From assembly GCF_014205155.1 (NCBI RefSeq), contig NZ_JACHMX010000001.1, forward strand, positions 3,906,001 through 3,970,000: a stretch of DNA of 64,000 nt, given 5' to 3'. The DNA is from Amycolatopsis umgeniensis (GTDB lineage Bacteria; Actinomycetota; Actinomycetes; Mycobacteriales; Pseudonocardiaceae). The notes beneath the pieces were generated by a model that saw only the letters and a program-made list of their open reading frames with translations, searched no databases and had not been told where the DNA came from. Position 1 is the stretch's first letter. Every line of letters begins with the position of its first letter. Shown here one piece after another: positions 1 to 8,246 of this stretch. The translations under genes and the position numbers were made by a program.

Positions 1-181
1 GCTGCAGCTGCACGGCGAGGACGACCGGTGCGTCCTGCCCGAGACAGCGGCGGCCTCACGCCGCTGGGCCCCCGACGCCCGTCTCGAGCGCTGGCCCGGC
101 ATCGGGCACTTCCCGCATCTGGAGGCCCCGGAGCGCACTTCGGCCGCGCTGGTGGACTTCCTCCGTGCCTCGGGAGCATGA
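1..181 (+). CDS. alpha/beta hydrolase, C-terminal fragment (epoxide-hydrolase-like)
   Basis: Only the last 59 codons are in the window; the frame begins at base 2 and ends at the TGA at 179-181. The peptide has the C-terminal signature of an alpha/beta hydrolase: a strand ending in LHGEDDR, where the acid usually sits, and GIGHFPHLEAPE carrying the catalytic histidine, then a final helix. In mycobacteria the gene beside marP on the opposite strand is the epoxide hydrolase ephE, and this fragment has the same position and orientation. That makes an EphE-like enzyme likely. The nucleophile region lies outside the window, so the substrate cannot be judged. Confidence 0.75.
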   Translation, partial: LQLHGEDDRCVLPETAAASRRWAPDARLERWPGIGHFPHLEAPERTSAALVDFLRASGA

Positions 182-263
182 CCGAGCGCAAACCGATGGG
201 CGTGACGTCCGGCGGCGGTCCGGTGCTGCGGGCGCGGCCACTGGACGTCGAGGAGACCGCAGG

Positions 264-318
264 TGTCGCGAAAGCCACTTTCGGGACGCCTGGTGTCCCG
301 AAAGTGGCTTTCGCGACA
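264..318. repeat. family I inverted repeat, copy 1
   Basis: Perfect 24-bp arms around a 7-nt loop (GCCTGGT). Each arm is itself an imperfect palindrome (CGAAAG...CTTTCG). The same arms recur exactly at 53953-54009 with a different loop. Confidence 0.9.
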
Positions 319-380
319 TGCTTGACCTCCGCTGGCCGGTTGGAGTGATCGCGAGTGGTAAGGCGTCGAAGTCGACAAGG

Positions 381-413
381 AAGGATTTGGGACGTTCAGT
401 GTCCCAAATCCTT
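381..413. repeat. family I-like inverted repeat, short
   Basis: Arms AAGGATTTGGGAC and its complement, 13 bp and perfect, around the 7-nt loop GTTCAGT. The GAC-loop-GTC centre matches the other family I elements. Confidence 0.85.
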
Positions 414-516
414 CATCGTCGTGGGGCACGCCAGCGCGAGCTCGCCGAGGCGACGTCCGTTTCCAGTGGGTAGGTGAATACCGGTCCGCGACAACCGTCC
501 TCACCACTCACGAGGC

Positions 517-1701
517 TCAGTTCGCGCAGGGGCCGGTCGAAGTGTTCGCGCTCAACGCCGGGGCCGTGTCCACCACCGGTTTGACCTGTTCGGACGTCAG
601 CGTGAAACCGGTCTCCGGATCCTCGACGGCCGCACCGAAGACGACCCCGATGACCTCGCCCTCGGGGTTGATCATCGGCCCGCCCGAGTTACCGCTGCGG
701 ACCTGCCCGCGCACGGTGAACACGTCGCGCTGCACGGTGTTGGACTCGTAGATGTCCGGTCCGCGCAGGTTGATCCGGCCGCGCACTCTGGCGGGCGTCG
801 CGGTGTACGGACCGTCGAGCGGGTAGCCGAGCACGATCGCGTTGTCGCCCGCACGCGCGACGCGCGGCGTGAACGGGAGCACCGGCGCCTGCAGCCTCGG
901 CACCGCGAGCACGGCCACGTCGGCTTCGGGATCGAAGTAGACGACCCTCGCCGCGAACTTGCCCGAAGTCGACTCGATGGCGACCTCGTCCGTCCCCGCG
1001 ACGACGTGCGCGTTCGTCATCACCCGCTGCGGCGCGATGACGAATCCGCTGCCCTCCAGCGCCCGCGAGCACGACGTCGCGTTGCCGCGGATCTTCACGA
1101 CACTGCCGTGCACCTGTTTGACGATCGCGCTCGCCTGCAGCGCGGTGTCCGGCGGGCTCGTGTCCTGGACGTTCGGCTTCTGGAACGGGTCCACAATGGA
1201 CGGGAAGCCCGAAGCGTCCAGCAGTTTGCGCAGTTCGCTCGGGAAACCCTGCGCCGCGTCCGGCATGACGTCGTTGACGCCGCCGAGCACCACCGAGCTG
1301 TTGATCGACTTCGCCAGCCCGGGCACCCCCGAGACGGCCGTGAGCGGCGTCGCGATCAGCCAAGCGACCACGAACACCACGGCGGCCTGCACCACCGCGC
1401 CGAGTGTCTTGTCGACACCGGAAAGCTTGTCCGGATTGATCTTCTGGCGCAGTTTCCGCCCGGTCCAGACGCCGAGGGTCTCGCCGAGCGCGACCAGGAA
1501 GACCACTGTCGCCACCGCGAAGGCGACCTTCGCCGCCGGATGTTCGAAGAGTTCGACGACCAGCGGCGCGATCTTGATCCCCGCGAGCGCGCCCAGCACC
1601 ACCCCGACCAGTGACGGGAGGGCGATGATCACCCCTTGGAACGCGCCGGACACGCCCGCCAGGAGTGCGAGCAGGATCACCAGTACGTCAACCCAGTTCA
1701 C
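517..1701 (-). CDS. marP: MarP-type membrane serine protease
   Basis: The 394-residue protein joins an N-terminal CvpA/colicin-V-production-like membrane domain (about four hydrophobic spans within residues 6-122) to a chymotrypsin-like protease domain facing the outside. The triad is visible: His232 in TNAHVV, Asp261 in EADVAVL and Ser349 in SGNSGGP. Cys211 and Cys392 could form the disulfide that holds the active form of M. tuberculosis MarP (Rv3671c). In that organism MarP processes a peptidoglycan hydrolase and is needed for acid resistance; the same job here is inference. It is the last gene of a minus-strand set nth-tlpA-nudL-marP, and the next start upstream is 6 bp away. Confidence 0.93.
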   Translation of the reverse strand: MNWVDVLVILLALLAGVSGAFQGVIIALPSLVGVVLGALAGIKIAPLVVELFEHPAAKVAFAVATVVFLVALGETLGVWTGRKLRQKINPDKLSGVDKTLGAVVQAAVVFVVAWLIATPLTAVSGVPGLAKSINSSVVLGGVNDVMPDAAQGFPSELRKLLDASGFPSIVDPFQKPNVQDTSPPDTALQASAIVKQVHGSVVKIRGNATSCSRALEGSGFVIAPQRVMTNAHVVAGTDEVAIESTSGKFAARVVYFDPEADVAVLAVPRLQAPVLPFTPRVARAGDNAIVLGYPLDGPYTATPARVRGRINLRGPDIYESNTVQRDVFTVRGQVRSGNSGGPMINPEGEVIGVVFGAAVEDPETGFTLTSEQVKPVVDTAPALSANTSTGPCAN

Positions 1702-1707
1702 CGGGGC

Positions 1708-2415
1708 CTACTCCTTCTCCGGCGCTCGCCGCCCGTCGACCCGCGCCTGATGTTCGGCCAACGCTACGTCAAGGTCCCTGACGTCGCCGTGGTCCCAGTC
1801 CCGTTCCCAGCCGCCGAGCGACAACGTCATCGCCAGCAGACCGGCCGTGAAGCCCCAGACGAACAGCCCGCCGACGTCGAACGCGGGCCCCTTCCAGTCG
1901 AAACCCTCACGCCTGACCTGGAACCGGTTGGCCGGGTCGGTGAGTTCCGCGACCGGCACCCGCGCCACCGCCGCCGTCTCGCCGGGATCGACGGCGTGCA
2001 CGGGGGACGGCGTCCGCCAGTAGGCGAGCACCGGCGTCACGGCGAAGGCGGACACGGGTACGAACAGTTCGGGGAAGACCGCGACCGGCAGCACGCCGGA
2101 GGGCTCGACGCCGGTCTCTTCCTCCGCCTCGCGCAGCGCGGTGCCGACAGGCCCGTCGTCACCGGACTCGGCGCCGCCGCCGGGGAACGAGACCTGGCCC
2201 GCGTGCGAGCCGAGCGTGTCGGCGCGGCGCTGGAGCAGGACGTCCGGTCCCTGTGGGCCCTCACCGAAGAGCATCAGGACGGACGCGGACCGGTAGCTCG
2301 CGTCCGGTGGCACGCTGAACCGGCTGAAGGCGGCCGCGTCGACGTCCCCGCTGATCTTGACGAGCGGTTGCAGCCAGGCCGGCACGGCCTCCGGGTCCAC
2401 GAGAGGGCCGGTCAT
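1708..2415 (-). CDS. nudL: NUDIX hydrolase, CoA pyrophosphatase family
   Basis: This 235-residue NUDIX protein carries the box beginning GGGAESGDDG and ending REAEEETGV, which supplies the metal-binding glutamates. It also has the upstream LLQRRAD and SFPGGG segments typical of NudL/CoAse enzymes, which split coenzyme A into 3',5'-ADP and 4'-phosphopantetheine. It corresponds to Rv3672c by position. Its ATG overlaps the stop of the upstream thioredoxin gene by four bases (ATGA), indicating translational coupling, and marP follows after 6 bp. Substrate assignment rests on family resemblance only. Confidence 0.88.
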   Translation of the reverse strand: MTGPLVDPEAVPAWLQPLVKISGDVDAAAFSRFSVPPDASYRSASVLMLFGEGPQGPDVLLQRRADTLGSHAGQVSFPGGGAESGDDGPVGTALREAEEETGVEPSGVLPVAVFPELFVPVSAFAVTPVLAYWRTPSPVHAVDPGETAAVARVPVAELTDPANRFQVRREGFDWKGPAFDVGGLFVWGFTAGLLAMTLSLGGWERDWDHGDVRDLDVALAEHQARVDGRRAPEKE

Positions 2416-3008
2416 GGTGTCCCTTCCACTGCGGCGCGCACCTGCTCAGTGTTCAGGAAGACGCGTGGGTTCTCGATGAGCCGGACGTCTCCACCCGCCG
2501 TGACCAGGTACGTCGCCGGGAGGGAGGAAGGGACCTTTAGTGCCGTCCGCGCCGGACCTGACTGCCCGTCACCGTCGAACACGGACGGCAGCCGGACACC
2601 CAGTTCGGACAGCAGCGCCAGCCCGTCGGCCCCGGAGCTCGCGACCTGGACGAGGAGCACCCGGGCGGCGCCGGGGCTCGCGGCGTACTCCTGGAGCAGC
2701 GGCAGCTCGGCACGGCACGGCTGGCACCACGACGCCCACAGGTTGACCAGCACGGGACCACCCGAAAGCGCCCGGGCGAGGTCGACCCGGGAGCCGTCGC
2801 CGAGGCATTCGACGTCGACCCCGCGCAGCTTCGCCACCTCGCCGGGCCCGGGCGGCGGGCAAGCGGCGAGCCCGGCCTTCGCGCGGGCGGCGGTCAGATC
2901 GCCGGAGGTCTTCACCGGCCCCTGCCCGTCACGGGTCGTGAGCAACGCGACGATCAGGGCCACCACCAGCACGGCGGCACCGAGGGCCAGTTTGGTGACC
3001 CTGGTCAC
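2412..3008 (-). CDS. TlpA-like membrane-anchored thioredoxin
   Basis: The chosen GTG at 3008 overlaps the nth stop in a GTGA arrangement and gives 198 residues. An open frame extends further upstream inside nth, but there it is a shadow. Residues ~6-24 form a single membrane anchor ([17 protein letters not shown]). The extracytoplasmic part is a TlpA/ResE-like thioredoxin fold with the redox motif WASWCQPC. Such proteins reduce or oxidise cysteines of exported proteins, for example in cytochrome c maturation or envelope repair. It matches Rv3673c by position. Partners cannot be read from the sequence. Confidence 0.88.
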   Translation of the reverse strand: MTRVTKLALGAAVLVVALIVALLTTRDGQGPVKTSGDLTAARAKAGLAACPPPGPGEVAKLRGVDVECLGDGSRVDLARALSGGPVLVNLWASWCQPCRAELPLLQEYAASPGAARVLLVQVASSGADGLALLSELGVRLPSVFDGDGQSGPARTALKVPSSLPATYLVTAGGDVRLIENPRVFLNTEQVRAAVEGTP

Positions 3009-3769
3009 CGGCGGGCCGCCAGATCCAGGATGTGCTCGCGTTCCTCGCCCTTGACCAGCTTCGCGGCCTCTTCGAAGCCCGTCGGGCCGGTTCCGTACGA
3101 GGGGCACATCTTGGCCAGCGGACAGGCGCCACAGGCGGGTTTGCGGGAGTGGCAGACGCGGCGGCCGTGGAAGATCGTCCGGTGCGAAAGGAGCGTCCAC
3201 TCCTTGCGCGGGATCAGCTCGCCGACGGCGTGCTCGACCTTGACCGGGTCCTCCTCCTCGGTCCAGCCCCAGCGGCGGACCAGGCGGCCGAAATGGGTGT
3301 CGACGGTGATCCCGGGGACCCCGAAGGCGTCGCCGAGCACGACGTTGGCCGTCTTGCGGCCGACACCGGGCAGCGTGACGAGATCCTTCAGCTTGCCGGG
3401 CACTTCGCCGTCGTAGCGCTCCACCAGCGCGGCGCCCAGTCCCATCACCGAGTTCGCCTTGGCACGGAAGAAACCCGTCGACCGGAGGTACTCCTCGAGT
3501 TCGGCGCGATCGGCGCCGGCGTAATCGGCGGCACTTCGATAGCGCGCGAAGAGCGCGGGGGTGACCTGATTCACGCGGACGTCGGTGGTCTGCGCCGACA
3601 GCACGACCGCGACCAGCAGTTCGAGCGGAGTGGTGAAGTCGAGCTCACAGTGGGCGTCGGGGAACTCGTCGTCGAGGCAACGCTTCATCCGCCTGGCGCG
3701 TCTCACCAACGCGAGCCGGCTTTCACCCTCACCCCCCGCACGGGGGGCATTGGTGAGGGCAGGGGGCAC
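3005..3769 (-). CDS. nth: endonuclease III (DNA glycosylase/AP lyase)
   Basis: The 254-residue protein has the helix-hairpin-helix [11 protein letters not shown] with the catalytic Lys139, Asp157 in VDTHF, and the C-terminal iron-sulfur ligands Cys206, Cys213, Cys216 and Cys222 in C-X6-C-X2-C-X5-C spacing. It removes oxidised pyrimidines and nicks the abasic site in base excision repair. It heads the minus-strand operon nth-tlpA-nudL-marP, with each junction overlapping or nearly so. The M28 or upstream ATG could also serve as start; the listed ATG gives an N-terminus slightly longer than in many relatives. Confidence 0.95.
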   Translation of the reverse strand: MPPALTNAPRAGGEGESRLALVRRARRMKRCLDDEFPDAHCELDFTTPLELLVAVVLSAQTTDVRVNQVTPALFARYRSAADYAGADRAELEEYLRSTGFFRAKANSVMGLGAALVERYDGEVPGKLKDLVTLPGVGRKTANVVLGDAFGVPGITVDTHFGRLVRRWGWTEEEDPVKVEHAVGELIPRKEWTLLSHRTIFHGRRVCHSRKPACGACPLAKMCPSYGTGPTGFEEAAKLVKGEEREHILDLAARR

Positions 3770-3925
3770 CCCGATAGCCTACGGGCGCCATCGGACGAGC
3801 CAGTGGGAGCACCCGCCGGTCGTCGTCCGACACGCCAGAGCACCACCTCGGCGCTTCGATCGAGGACGCCATGAGCGAGGATCTGGAGTAATGCACAATT
3901 TTTCGGAATTCCCAGGGCAGGGCTC
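3770..3925. other. divergent promoter region nth / small membrane protein
   Basis: This 156-bp spacer between divergent genes must hold the nth promoter and that of the gene at 3926. I see no strong consensus hexamers, only an AT-rich patch around 3890-3910. Confidence 0.4.
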
Positions 3926-4177
3926 ATGACAGTCTGGTTCGTCATCCTCGTCCCCTTGGTGATCATGTTCTTCGCGCTGTTCATGGAACGCGTGGAGACC
4001 AGGCTCAAGCACGTCGCGGTGCAGGAGAACGAGGTCGAGGAGTTTCTCGAGCAGGCGCAGCCCAACGAGGTCAGGGCCCTTTACGGGCACGGCATCGGGC
4101 GCGCGCTCGAGCTGTTCCGGCTGCGCAGGCTGGGCGGGAAGGCGGCCAGGCTTCGCGCGCGACGCGTGCGGAGTTAG
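3926..4177 (+). CDS. small membrane protein of unknown function
   Basis: The 83-residue protein begins with a hydrophobic helix (residues ~3-20). A charged, probably helical cytoplasmic tail follows (ERVETRLKHV, NEVEEFLEQA), ending in an arginine-rich stretch. It sits between nth and crp in the position of the small gene Rv3675 of mycobacteria, which suggests a conserved actinobacterial gene. An SD-like GGGCAGGG precedes the ATG. I recognise no functional motif. The coding status is supported by the conserved position, the signal-anchor pattern and a good ribosome binding site. Confidence 0.75.
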   Translation: MTVWFVILVPLVIMFFALFMERVETRLKHVAVQENEVEEFLEQAQPNEVRALYGHGIGRALELFRLRRLGGKAARLRARRVRS

Positions 4178-4335
4178 GCTCCACGTTCGAGCGAGATCGT
4201 TTTCGGCACGGACGCGCCTGCGGCGAGCCGACGGGCGATCTCGCCAGCACGCCCTAGACTGACGCGAAAAGTGATCGGCGACACGATCCTCGGCAACGAG
4301 GTTCGGCGTCGTTTCTCGATGAGGAGGCACCCGAG
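4178..4335 (+). promoter_or_regulatory. crp upstream region
   Basis: The leader of crp contains a TAGACT box at 4255-4260 that would place a transcription start near 4267, about 70 nt before the GTG. GAGGAGG at 4320-4326, about 10 bases before the start, is a good Shine-Dalgarno sequence. I do not see a clear CRP site (TGTGA-N6-TCACA). Confidence 0.4.
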
Positions 4336-5010
4336 GTGGACGAAACCCTGGCCCGAGCGGGCATTTTCCAGGGTGTTGAGCCGGCAGCCGCCGAGGCGCT
4401 GGCCCAGACCTTGGAATCCGTGGAGTTCCCTCGCGGGCATGTCATCTTCAACGAGGGTGAACCCGGCGACAAGCTTTACATCATCCAATCCGGCAAGGTG
4501 AAGATCGGCCGCAAGTCACCGGACGGCCGCGAGAACCTGCTCGGCATCTTCGGCCCGTCCGACATGTTCGGCGAGCTGTCCATTTTCGACCCCGGCCCCC
4601 GGACGTCCAGCGCGACGACCGTGACCGAGGTCCGCGCGGTGACGATGGACCGCCCGGCGCTGCGGCAGTGGATCTCCACTCGCCCCGAGATCGCCGAGCA
4701 GTTACTGCGCGTGGTCGCCCGTAGGCTGCGCCGGACGAACAACATGGTCGCCGAGCTGATCTTCACCGACGTCCCCGGCCGGGTGGCGCGCGCGCTGCTG
4801 CAGCTCGCGCAGCGCTTCGGCAGCCAGGAAGCCGGTCTGCTGCGGGTCACGCACGACCTGACGCAGGAAGAGATCGCCCAGTACGTCGGCGCTTCGCGCG
4901 AGACCGTCAACAAGGCTCTCGCCGACTTCGCGCACCGCGGCTGGCTGCGGCTCGAAGGCAAGAGCGTCCTGATCCTGGATCCGGAACGCCTGGCCCGCCG
5001 CGCCCGCTAG
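4336..5010 (+). CDS. crp: CRP/FNR-family cAMP receptor regulator
   Basis: The 224-residue protein is very close to mycobacterial CRP (Rv3676): an N-terminal cyclic-nucleotide domain with [29 protein letters not shown] (the cAMP phosphate-binding cassette), a long dimer helix, and a C-terminal winged helix containing [21 protein letters not shown]. It acts as a global transcription factor on carbon and redox genes. It is monocistronic, transcribed toward a strong inverted repeat at 5020-5076. The GTG start is supported by the GAGGAGG just upstream and by the conserved N-terminus [13 protein letters not shown]. Confidence 0.96.
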   Translation: MDETLARAGIFQGVEPAAAEALAQTLESVEFPRGHVIFNEGEPGDKLYIIQSGKVKIGRKSPDGRENLLGIFGPSDMFGELSIFDPGPRTSSATTVTEVRAVTMDRPALRQWISTRPEIAEQLLRVVARRLRRTNNMVAELIFTDVPGRVARALLQLAQRFGSQEAGLLRVTHDLTQEEIAQYVGASRETVNKALADFAHRGWLRLEGKSVLILDPERLARRAR

Positions 5011-5019
5011 ATCTTTCGA

Positions 5020-5076
5020 AGTACGTGAAGGCCCCCTTCACTGCGCTAGACGCAGTGAAGGGGGCCTTCACGTACT
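5020..5076 (+). terminator. family II inverted repeat / crp terminator
   Basis: Perfect 26-bp arms with a 5-nt loop (CTAGA), starting 10 bp after the crp stop. Each arm contains the smaller palindrome GTGAAGGCCCCCTTCAC. The stem is strong enough to end transcription, although there is no T-tract, and it belongs to a repeat family found across the window. Confidence 0.75.
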
Positions 5077-5119
5077 TGCCCAGGTGACCGAACGCTCCCT
5101 ACGAGGTGACCGGCGGACC

Positions 5120-5276
5120 GTCTCCCCGGAAGCGCGTCAGCGCGACGGGGAGACTTCACCCCCGCGCGCCCTCTTTCGGGCCGAAGGCCCACGGAAACAT
5201 TTTGCAGGGCGCCCTGTGCACCCGCGGAAGTCGGCTTCGGTCCAGCGCCCTGCGAAATGTTTCCGTCAGCGCGCGG
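5120..5276. repeat. structured ~155-bp repeat, copy A
   Basis: This non-coding block is a homologue of 29059-29210. It has an outer stem GTCTCCCC / GGGGAGAC around GCGCGTCAGCGCG. A second long stem pairs CGGAAACATTTTGCAGGGCG-type bases with their complement near 5246-5266, and shorter GC stems lie between. Differences from copy B fall in paired positions. It could be a mobile intergenic element or an RNA. Confidence 0.8.
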
Positions 5277-5285
5277 CAAACACAA

Positions 5286-5470
5286 CGAAGAGCCGGGCGC
5301 CACCCCCGACGTGGCGCACCGGCTCTTCGCTGTGCGCGGACCATCCCCCGACGATCCGCGCTCCCCGCCCTCCGGATTCAGGCCCCGACCCGTACGCCGG
5401 AGGGAGTTGGAGACTGTGTTCGTCCTACAACCATCCACGGCCGTCGGCCGTGGATTCAAGCTCTTTCACT
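5286..5470 (+). ncRNA. candidate 6C-like small RNA with three C-rich hairpin loops
   Basis: Three consecutive stem-loops lie at 5286-5329, 5334-5361 and 5368-5404. Their loops carry CCCCCGAC, CCCCCGAC and CCCCGAC. A GC-rich terminator-type hairpin (5433-5455) and a pyrimidine-rich tail follow. The actinobacterial 6C RNA is defined by stem-loops with C-runs, and its known genomic neighbourhood in other actinobacteria is not far from crp. The 5' end is not clear. A protein-coding reading is unlikely because all frames here look random. The identity is inference from the loop pattern. Confidence 0.5.
5433..5470 (+). terminator. intrinsic terminator of the candidate RNA
   Basis: A perfect 10-bp stem ATCCACGGCC / GGCCGTGGAT with a 3-nt loop is followed by TCAAGCTCTTTCACTCT. 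This is a good match to an actinobacterial intrinsic terminator reading rightward. Confidence 0.6.
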
Positions 5471-5610
5471 CTCAAGGACGCCATCTGCGTCGATTTGTTG
5501 CCCCGAATGACCCAGATTTGACCGACTGTTACCCGATCGTGACGAACTGGAGGGCTCCAAGCCGCGTAGTACCCGAAACCCGGGGGTGACAAACCTTACC
5601 GCCGCAGATC

Positions 5611-5647
5611 TGGTACTCGCGTACCAAAGTAGGTCATACTGGTACGC
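5611..5647 (+). promoter_or_regulatory. promoter and operator of the MFS gene
   Basis: TGGTAC-TCGC-GTACCA (5611-5626) is a perfect 6-bp dyad, and half of it recurs as TGGTACGCG at 5640-5648. A CATACT box at 5635-5640 lies 7 nt before the GTG, implying a leaderless transcript. The dyads flank the -10 region, as expected for a repressor site. Confidence 0.6.
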
Positions 5648-6922
5648 GTGTCCCAGTCTGTGTCCGCTTCCGCCGAGAGCCACCGCACCTCCCTCGCCGA
5701 CTACCGAGCCGCGCTGACGGCGCCCGGATCCCGCGGGGCGGTCGTCGCGTCCCTGCTCGCCCGCCTGCCGATCGCCATGATCGGCATCTCCGCGCTGCTC
5801 TACGTCCAGCGCGAGACGGGCTCGTTCGCCTCGGCCGGGCTGGTGTCGGCCGGTTCGCTGATCGGTGTCTCGGTCGGCGCGGTCGTACAGGGACGGCTCA
5901 TCGACCGCTTCGGGCCGACTCGGCCGCTGCTGACCACGACGGTGCTCTTCGCGCTGGCGATGACCGGGCTGGTGTTCGCGATCGAGGCCCACGCGCCGAC
6001 GCTCATGCTGGTCCCGCTCGCCTTCGGCACCGGGATCACCGAGCCGATGGTCGGTTCGGCCTCACGGGCGCTGTGGACACGGCTGCTGCCCGCCGGGCCG
6101 ACGCGGAACGCCGCGTTCTCCTACGAGGCGATCAGCATGGAGGTCTTCTTCATCCTCGGCCCCGGGTTCGCCGGGCTGCTGATCGCCGCGCCGTGGGCGG
6201 GTACCGGCATCGTCGTGGGCTCGCTGACGATGATCGCGGGCGCGGTGCTGTTCGCGCTGAGCCCGATAGTGCGGGCTTGGGGACCGGCGCCGTCGTCGGG
6301 CGGCAAACTGCTCGGCGCGCTGGCCAGCCCCGGGATGCGCACGCTCGCGCTCGCCGCGCTGGGCTTCGGCGCCGTGATCGGCTTCGTCGAGGTCGCCGTC
6401 CCGGCGGCCGCCACCGAGGCGGGGAACACCTCCATCGGCGGGCTGCTGCTTTCGGCCTGGTCGGTCAGCTCGGTCGCGTTCGGCGTCGCGTACAGCCTGC
6501 GCCCGTGGCCGCGCCAGATGGGCCTGCGGCTGCCGGTGCTGCTGGCCGGATTCGGCGCGCTGGTGGCGTTGCTGGCACTGCCGGGATCGCTGTGGGGCCT
6601 CGCGCTCGCCATGCTCGCCGCGGGCGCGCTCATCACGCCGCAGTCGACGACGCACTCGGCGGCCATCGAGATCGCCGCGCCGAAGGGCACGGCGGCCGAG
6701 GCGTTCGGCTGGGTGCTCACCGCAGTGACCCTCGGCCTCGCGTTCGGGCAGTCGATCAGCGGTTACCTCGTGGAGCACGCGGGATACGAAGCGGCGTTCC
6801 TCGCTGCCGGCGGTGTCGGCTTCGCGCTCGCCGCGGTGGTGTGGCTGCTGCGCGGCACCTTCCGCCCCCAGTCGTCCGGAGCCGTCGCCGAAGCCCCCGA
6901 ACTTGTCGGTGCCGCCCGCTAA
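5648..6922 (+). CDS. MFS transporter
   Basis: The 424-residue protein has about 12 hydrophobic segments and an MFS loop 2-3 motif (GRLIDRFGPTRPLL), so it is a secondary transporter in the inner membrane, probably an exporter. It is clearly paralogous to the protein at 31793 (ARLPIAMIG versus ARLPMTAMG, and matching gene starts). The GTG start sits 7 nt after a CATACT box. Nine bases separate it from the DnaN-like gene downstream, so the two are probably co-transcribed. The substrate is unknown; an antibiotic or peptide is possible given its partner, which is inference. Confidence 0.88.
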   Translation: MSQSVSASAESHRTSLADYRAALTAPGSRGAVVASLLARLPIAMIGISALLYVQRETGSFASAGLVSAGSLIGVSVGAVVQGRLIDRFGPTRPLLTTTVLFALAMTGLVFAIEAHAPTLMLVPLAFGTGITEPMVGSASRALWTRLLPAGPTRNAAFSYEAISMEVFFILGPGFAGLLIAAPWAGTGIVVGSLTMIAGAVLFALSPIVRAWGPAPSSGGKLLGALASPGMRTLALAALGFGAVIGFVEVAVPAAATEAGNTSIGGLLLSAWSVSSVAFGVAYSLRPWPRQMGLRLPVLLAGFGALVALLALPGSLWGLALAMLAAGALITPQSTTHSAAIEIAAPKGTAAEAFGWVLTAVTLGLAFGQSISGYLVEHAGYEAAFLAAGGVGFALAAVVWLLRGTFRPQSSGAVAEAPELVGAAR

Positions 6923-6931
6923 CTTGCGGGC

Positions 6932-7996
6932 ATGGACCTGACTGCCGCCACCCGCTCCCTCTCGTCCGCCGTTTCCGCCGCCGCCCGACTGCTTTCCGCC
7001 CGCTCCGGTCTTCTCCTGCGCGCGGGGCGGGAAGGCCTGACCGTCGGCGGCAACGACAGCGAACGAGCGGTCCGCTTGACCTGTGACGCCGTCGCCCACA
7101 CCGACGGCGAGGTCGTCGTCCCCGCCGGGCCGCTCGCGGAAACCCTGCGCATGCTCGACGACGATCTGGTGCGCCTGGTCGTCGAGGGTTCGCGGCTGGC
7201 CATCCGGGTCGAAGGCGGCCGGTTCGCGCTGCCGTTGCTGAGCCGTGAACTCCGGCTCCCGGACATGCCGCCCAAGGTGTCCGAAGTGGACGGTTCCGCG
7301 CTGGTGACGGCGTTGCGCACGGTCGCGGGCACGGCGGCCAAGGACGACGCGCTGCCGATGTTCACCGGAGTCCGCGTGCAGAGCTTCAGCCGCGAACTGC
7401 GGCTGACCGCGTCGGACCGGTACCGGATGGCCGTCGCCACCCTGCCGCTGCGCGCCGAGGGCGAACCTGTCGACGCGCTCGTCCCGGCAGGCCTGCTCGC
7501 CGAGACGGCGAAGCAGGCAAGTGGTCCTGTCGGCCTGCACGGCGACGGGACCCGGTTCGGGCTGAGCTGGGCGGGCGTCGCCGTCACCACCGCCGTACTC
7601 GACGCGGGATTCCTGTCGGAAAAGCTGATCGAGTCGTCCACCGTGGACACGACGGTCGAGGTCGCCGCCGACGCGCTGGCCGCCGCCGTGCGCCGGGTGG
7701 GCGTCTACGCCGACGAGCGCCGGGTGCTCACGCTCGAGGTCGGCGATTCGCACCTGCGGCTGGCCAGTTCCAAACAGGACACCGGCGAGGCCGAGCAGAC
7801 CTTGAAGGCCGAGGTCTCCGGAGGCCGGACGTCACCCTCGTTCCAGGCGCGCTACCTGCTGGACGCGCTGCAGGGTTTCGCCGGGGAACGGGTGCGGCTC
7901 GACATCCAGCCCGGCATGCGCGCGTGTGTCATCCGCGCGGTGGAACCACGGGAGGTGGACCTGACGTACTACGTGATGCCGATGCTTCCGCGCTGA
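6932..7996 (+). CDS. DNA polymerase III beta-subunit (sliding clamp) paralogue
   Basis: The 354-residue protein shows the three-domain clamp layout: an N-terminal domain with VVVPAGPLAETLRML, a middle domain with FTGVRVQSFSRELRLTASDRYRMAV, and a C-terminus ending TYYVMPMLPR like the conserved clamp tail. It is a little shorter than housekeeping DnaN (about 370-390 residues in actinobacteria) and does not lie near dnaA or recF, so it is a second clamp. In Streptomyces the griselimycin resistance protein GriR is an extra clamp, so a role as a drug-tolerant clamp is possible. A role in a specialised repair polymerase complex is equally open. Confidence 0.85.
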   Translation: MDLTAATRSLSSAVSAAARLLSARSGLLLRAGREGLTVGGNDSERAVRLTCDAVAHTDGEVVVPAGPLAETLRMLDDDLVRLVVEGSRLAIRVEGGRFALPLLSRELRLPDMPPKVSEVDGSALVTALRTVAGTAAKDDALPMFTGVRVQSFSRELRLTASDRYRMAVATLPLRAEGEPVDALVPAGLLAETAKQASGPVGLHGDGTRFGLSWAGVAVTTAVLDAGFLSEKLIESSTVDTTVEVAADALAAAVRRVGVYADERRVLTLEVGDSHLRLASSKQDTGEAEQTLKAEVSGGRTSPSFQARYLLDALQGFAGERVRLDIQPGMRACVIRAVEPREVDLTYYVMPMLPR

Positions 7997-8041
7997 CTCG
8001 GGTCTAGTCGCGAGGCGCGTCACGATGAGGGCCCCGACGGT

Positions 8042-8094
8042 GTTGCGAAAGCCTCGTTCGCAACGTTGAAGGTTGCGAACGAGGCTTTCGCAAC
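8042..8094. repeat. family I inverted repeat
   Basis: Perfect 23-bp arms starting GTTGCGAAAGCCTCGTTCG around the 7-nt loop GTTGAAG. The closing bases are AAC/GTT in place of GAC/GTC; otherwise the layout is that of the other family I members. Confidence 0.9.
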
Positions 8095-8182
8095 GGCTTT
8101 TCGCGCGATCGCCTGCCCTGGCGACGATTGCGCGGGTGTCGGGGTCGCAGGGCAGTCCAGTCTCAGACCTTGATCAACGGAG

Positions 8183-8209
8183 GATCGGGGACACTCAACG
8201 TCCCCAATC
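8183..8209. repeat. short family I-like inverted repeat
   Basis: Ten-base arms GATCGGGGAC / GTCCCCAATC with one G-T type mismatch and the 7-nt loop ACTCAAC. Confidence 0.7.
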
Positions 8210-8246
8210 TTCCCCACTCACCGCAGCCGGCGTCCAGTGATACCGG

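Larger units (their letters stand above)
182..516. other. convergent intergenic spacer with two inverted repeats
   Basis: No credible gene is seen here. The spacer separates the convergent hydrolase and marP genes and contains inverted repeats at 264-318 and 381-413. At 497-516 it ends with half of another palindrome (CGTCCTCACCACTCACGAGG), whose full version lies at 26031-26076. The hairpins could end transcription from both sides, but neither is followed by a clear T-run. Confidence 0.6.
7997..8246. other. convergent spacer with family I repeats
   Basis: No gene is seen between the clamp paralogue and the mycoredoxin. It carries the inverted repeats at 8042-8094 and 8183-8209, either of which could end transcription from both directions. 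Confidence 0.6.

Noticed and set aside
5084..5521. Open frames of 110-145 codons between crp and the MFS gene
   Set aside because: They run through inverted repeats on both strands and change character at each hairpin; a structural RNA or repeat explains the region better.
6062..7753. A 563-codon minus-strand frame
   Set aside because: Antisense to the MFS and clamp genes, extremely Arg/Gly-rich, no domain; a shadow frame.
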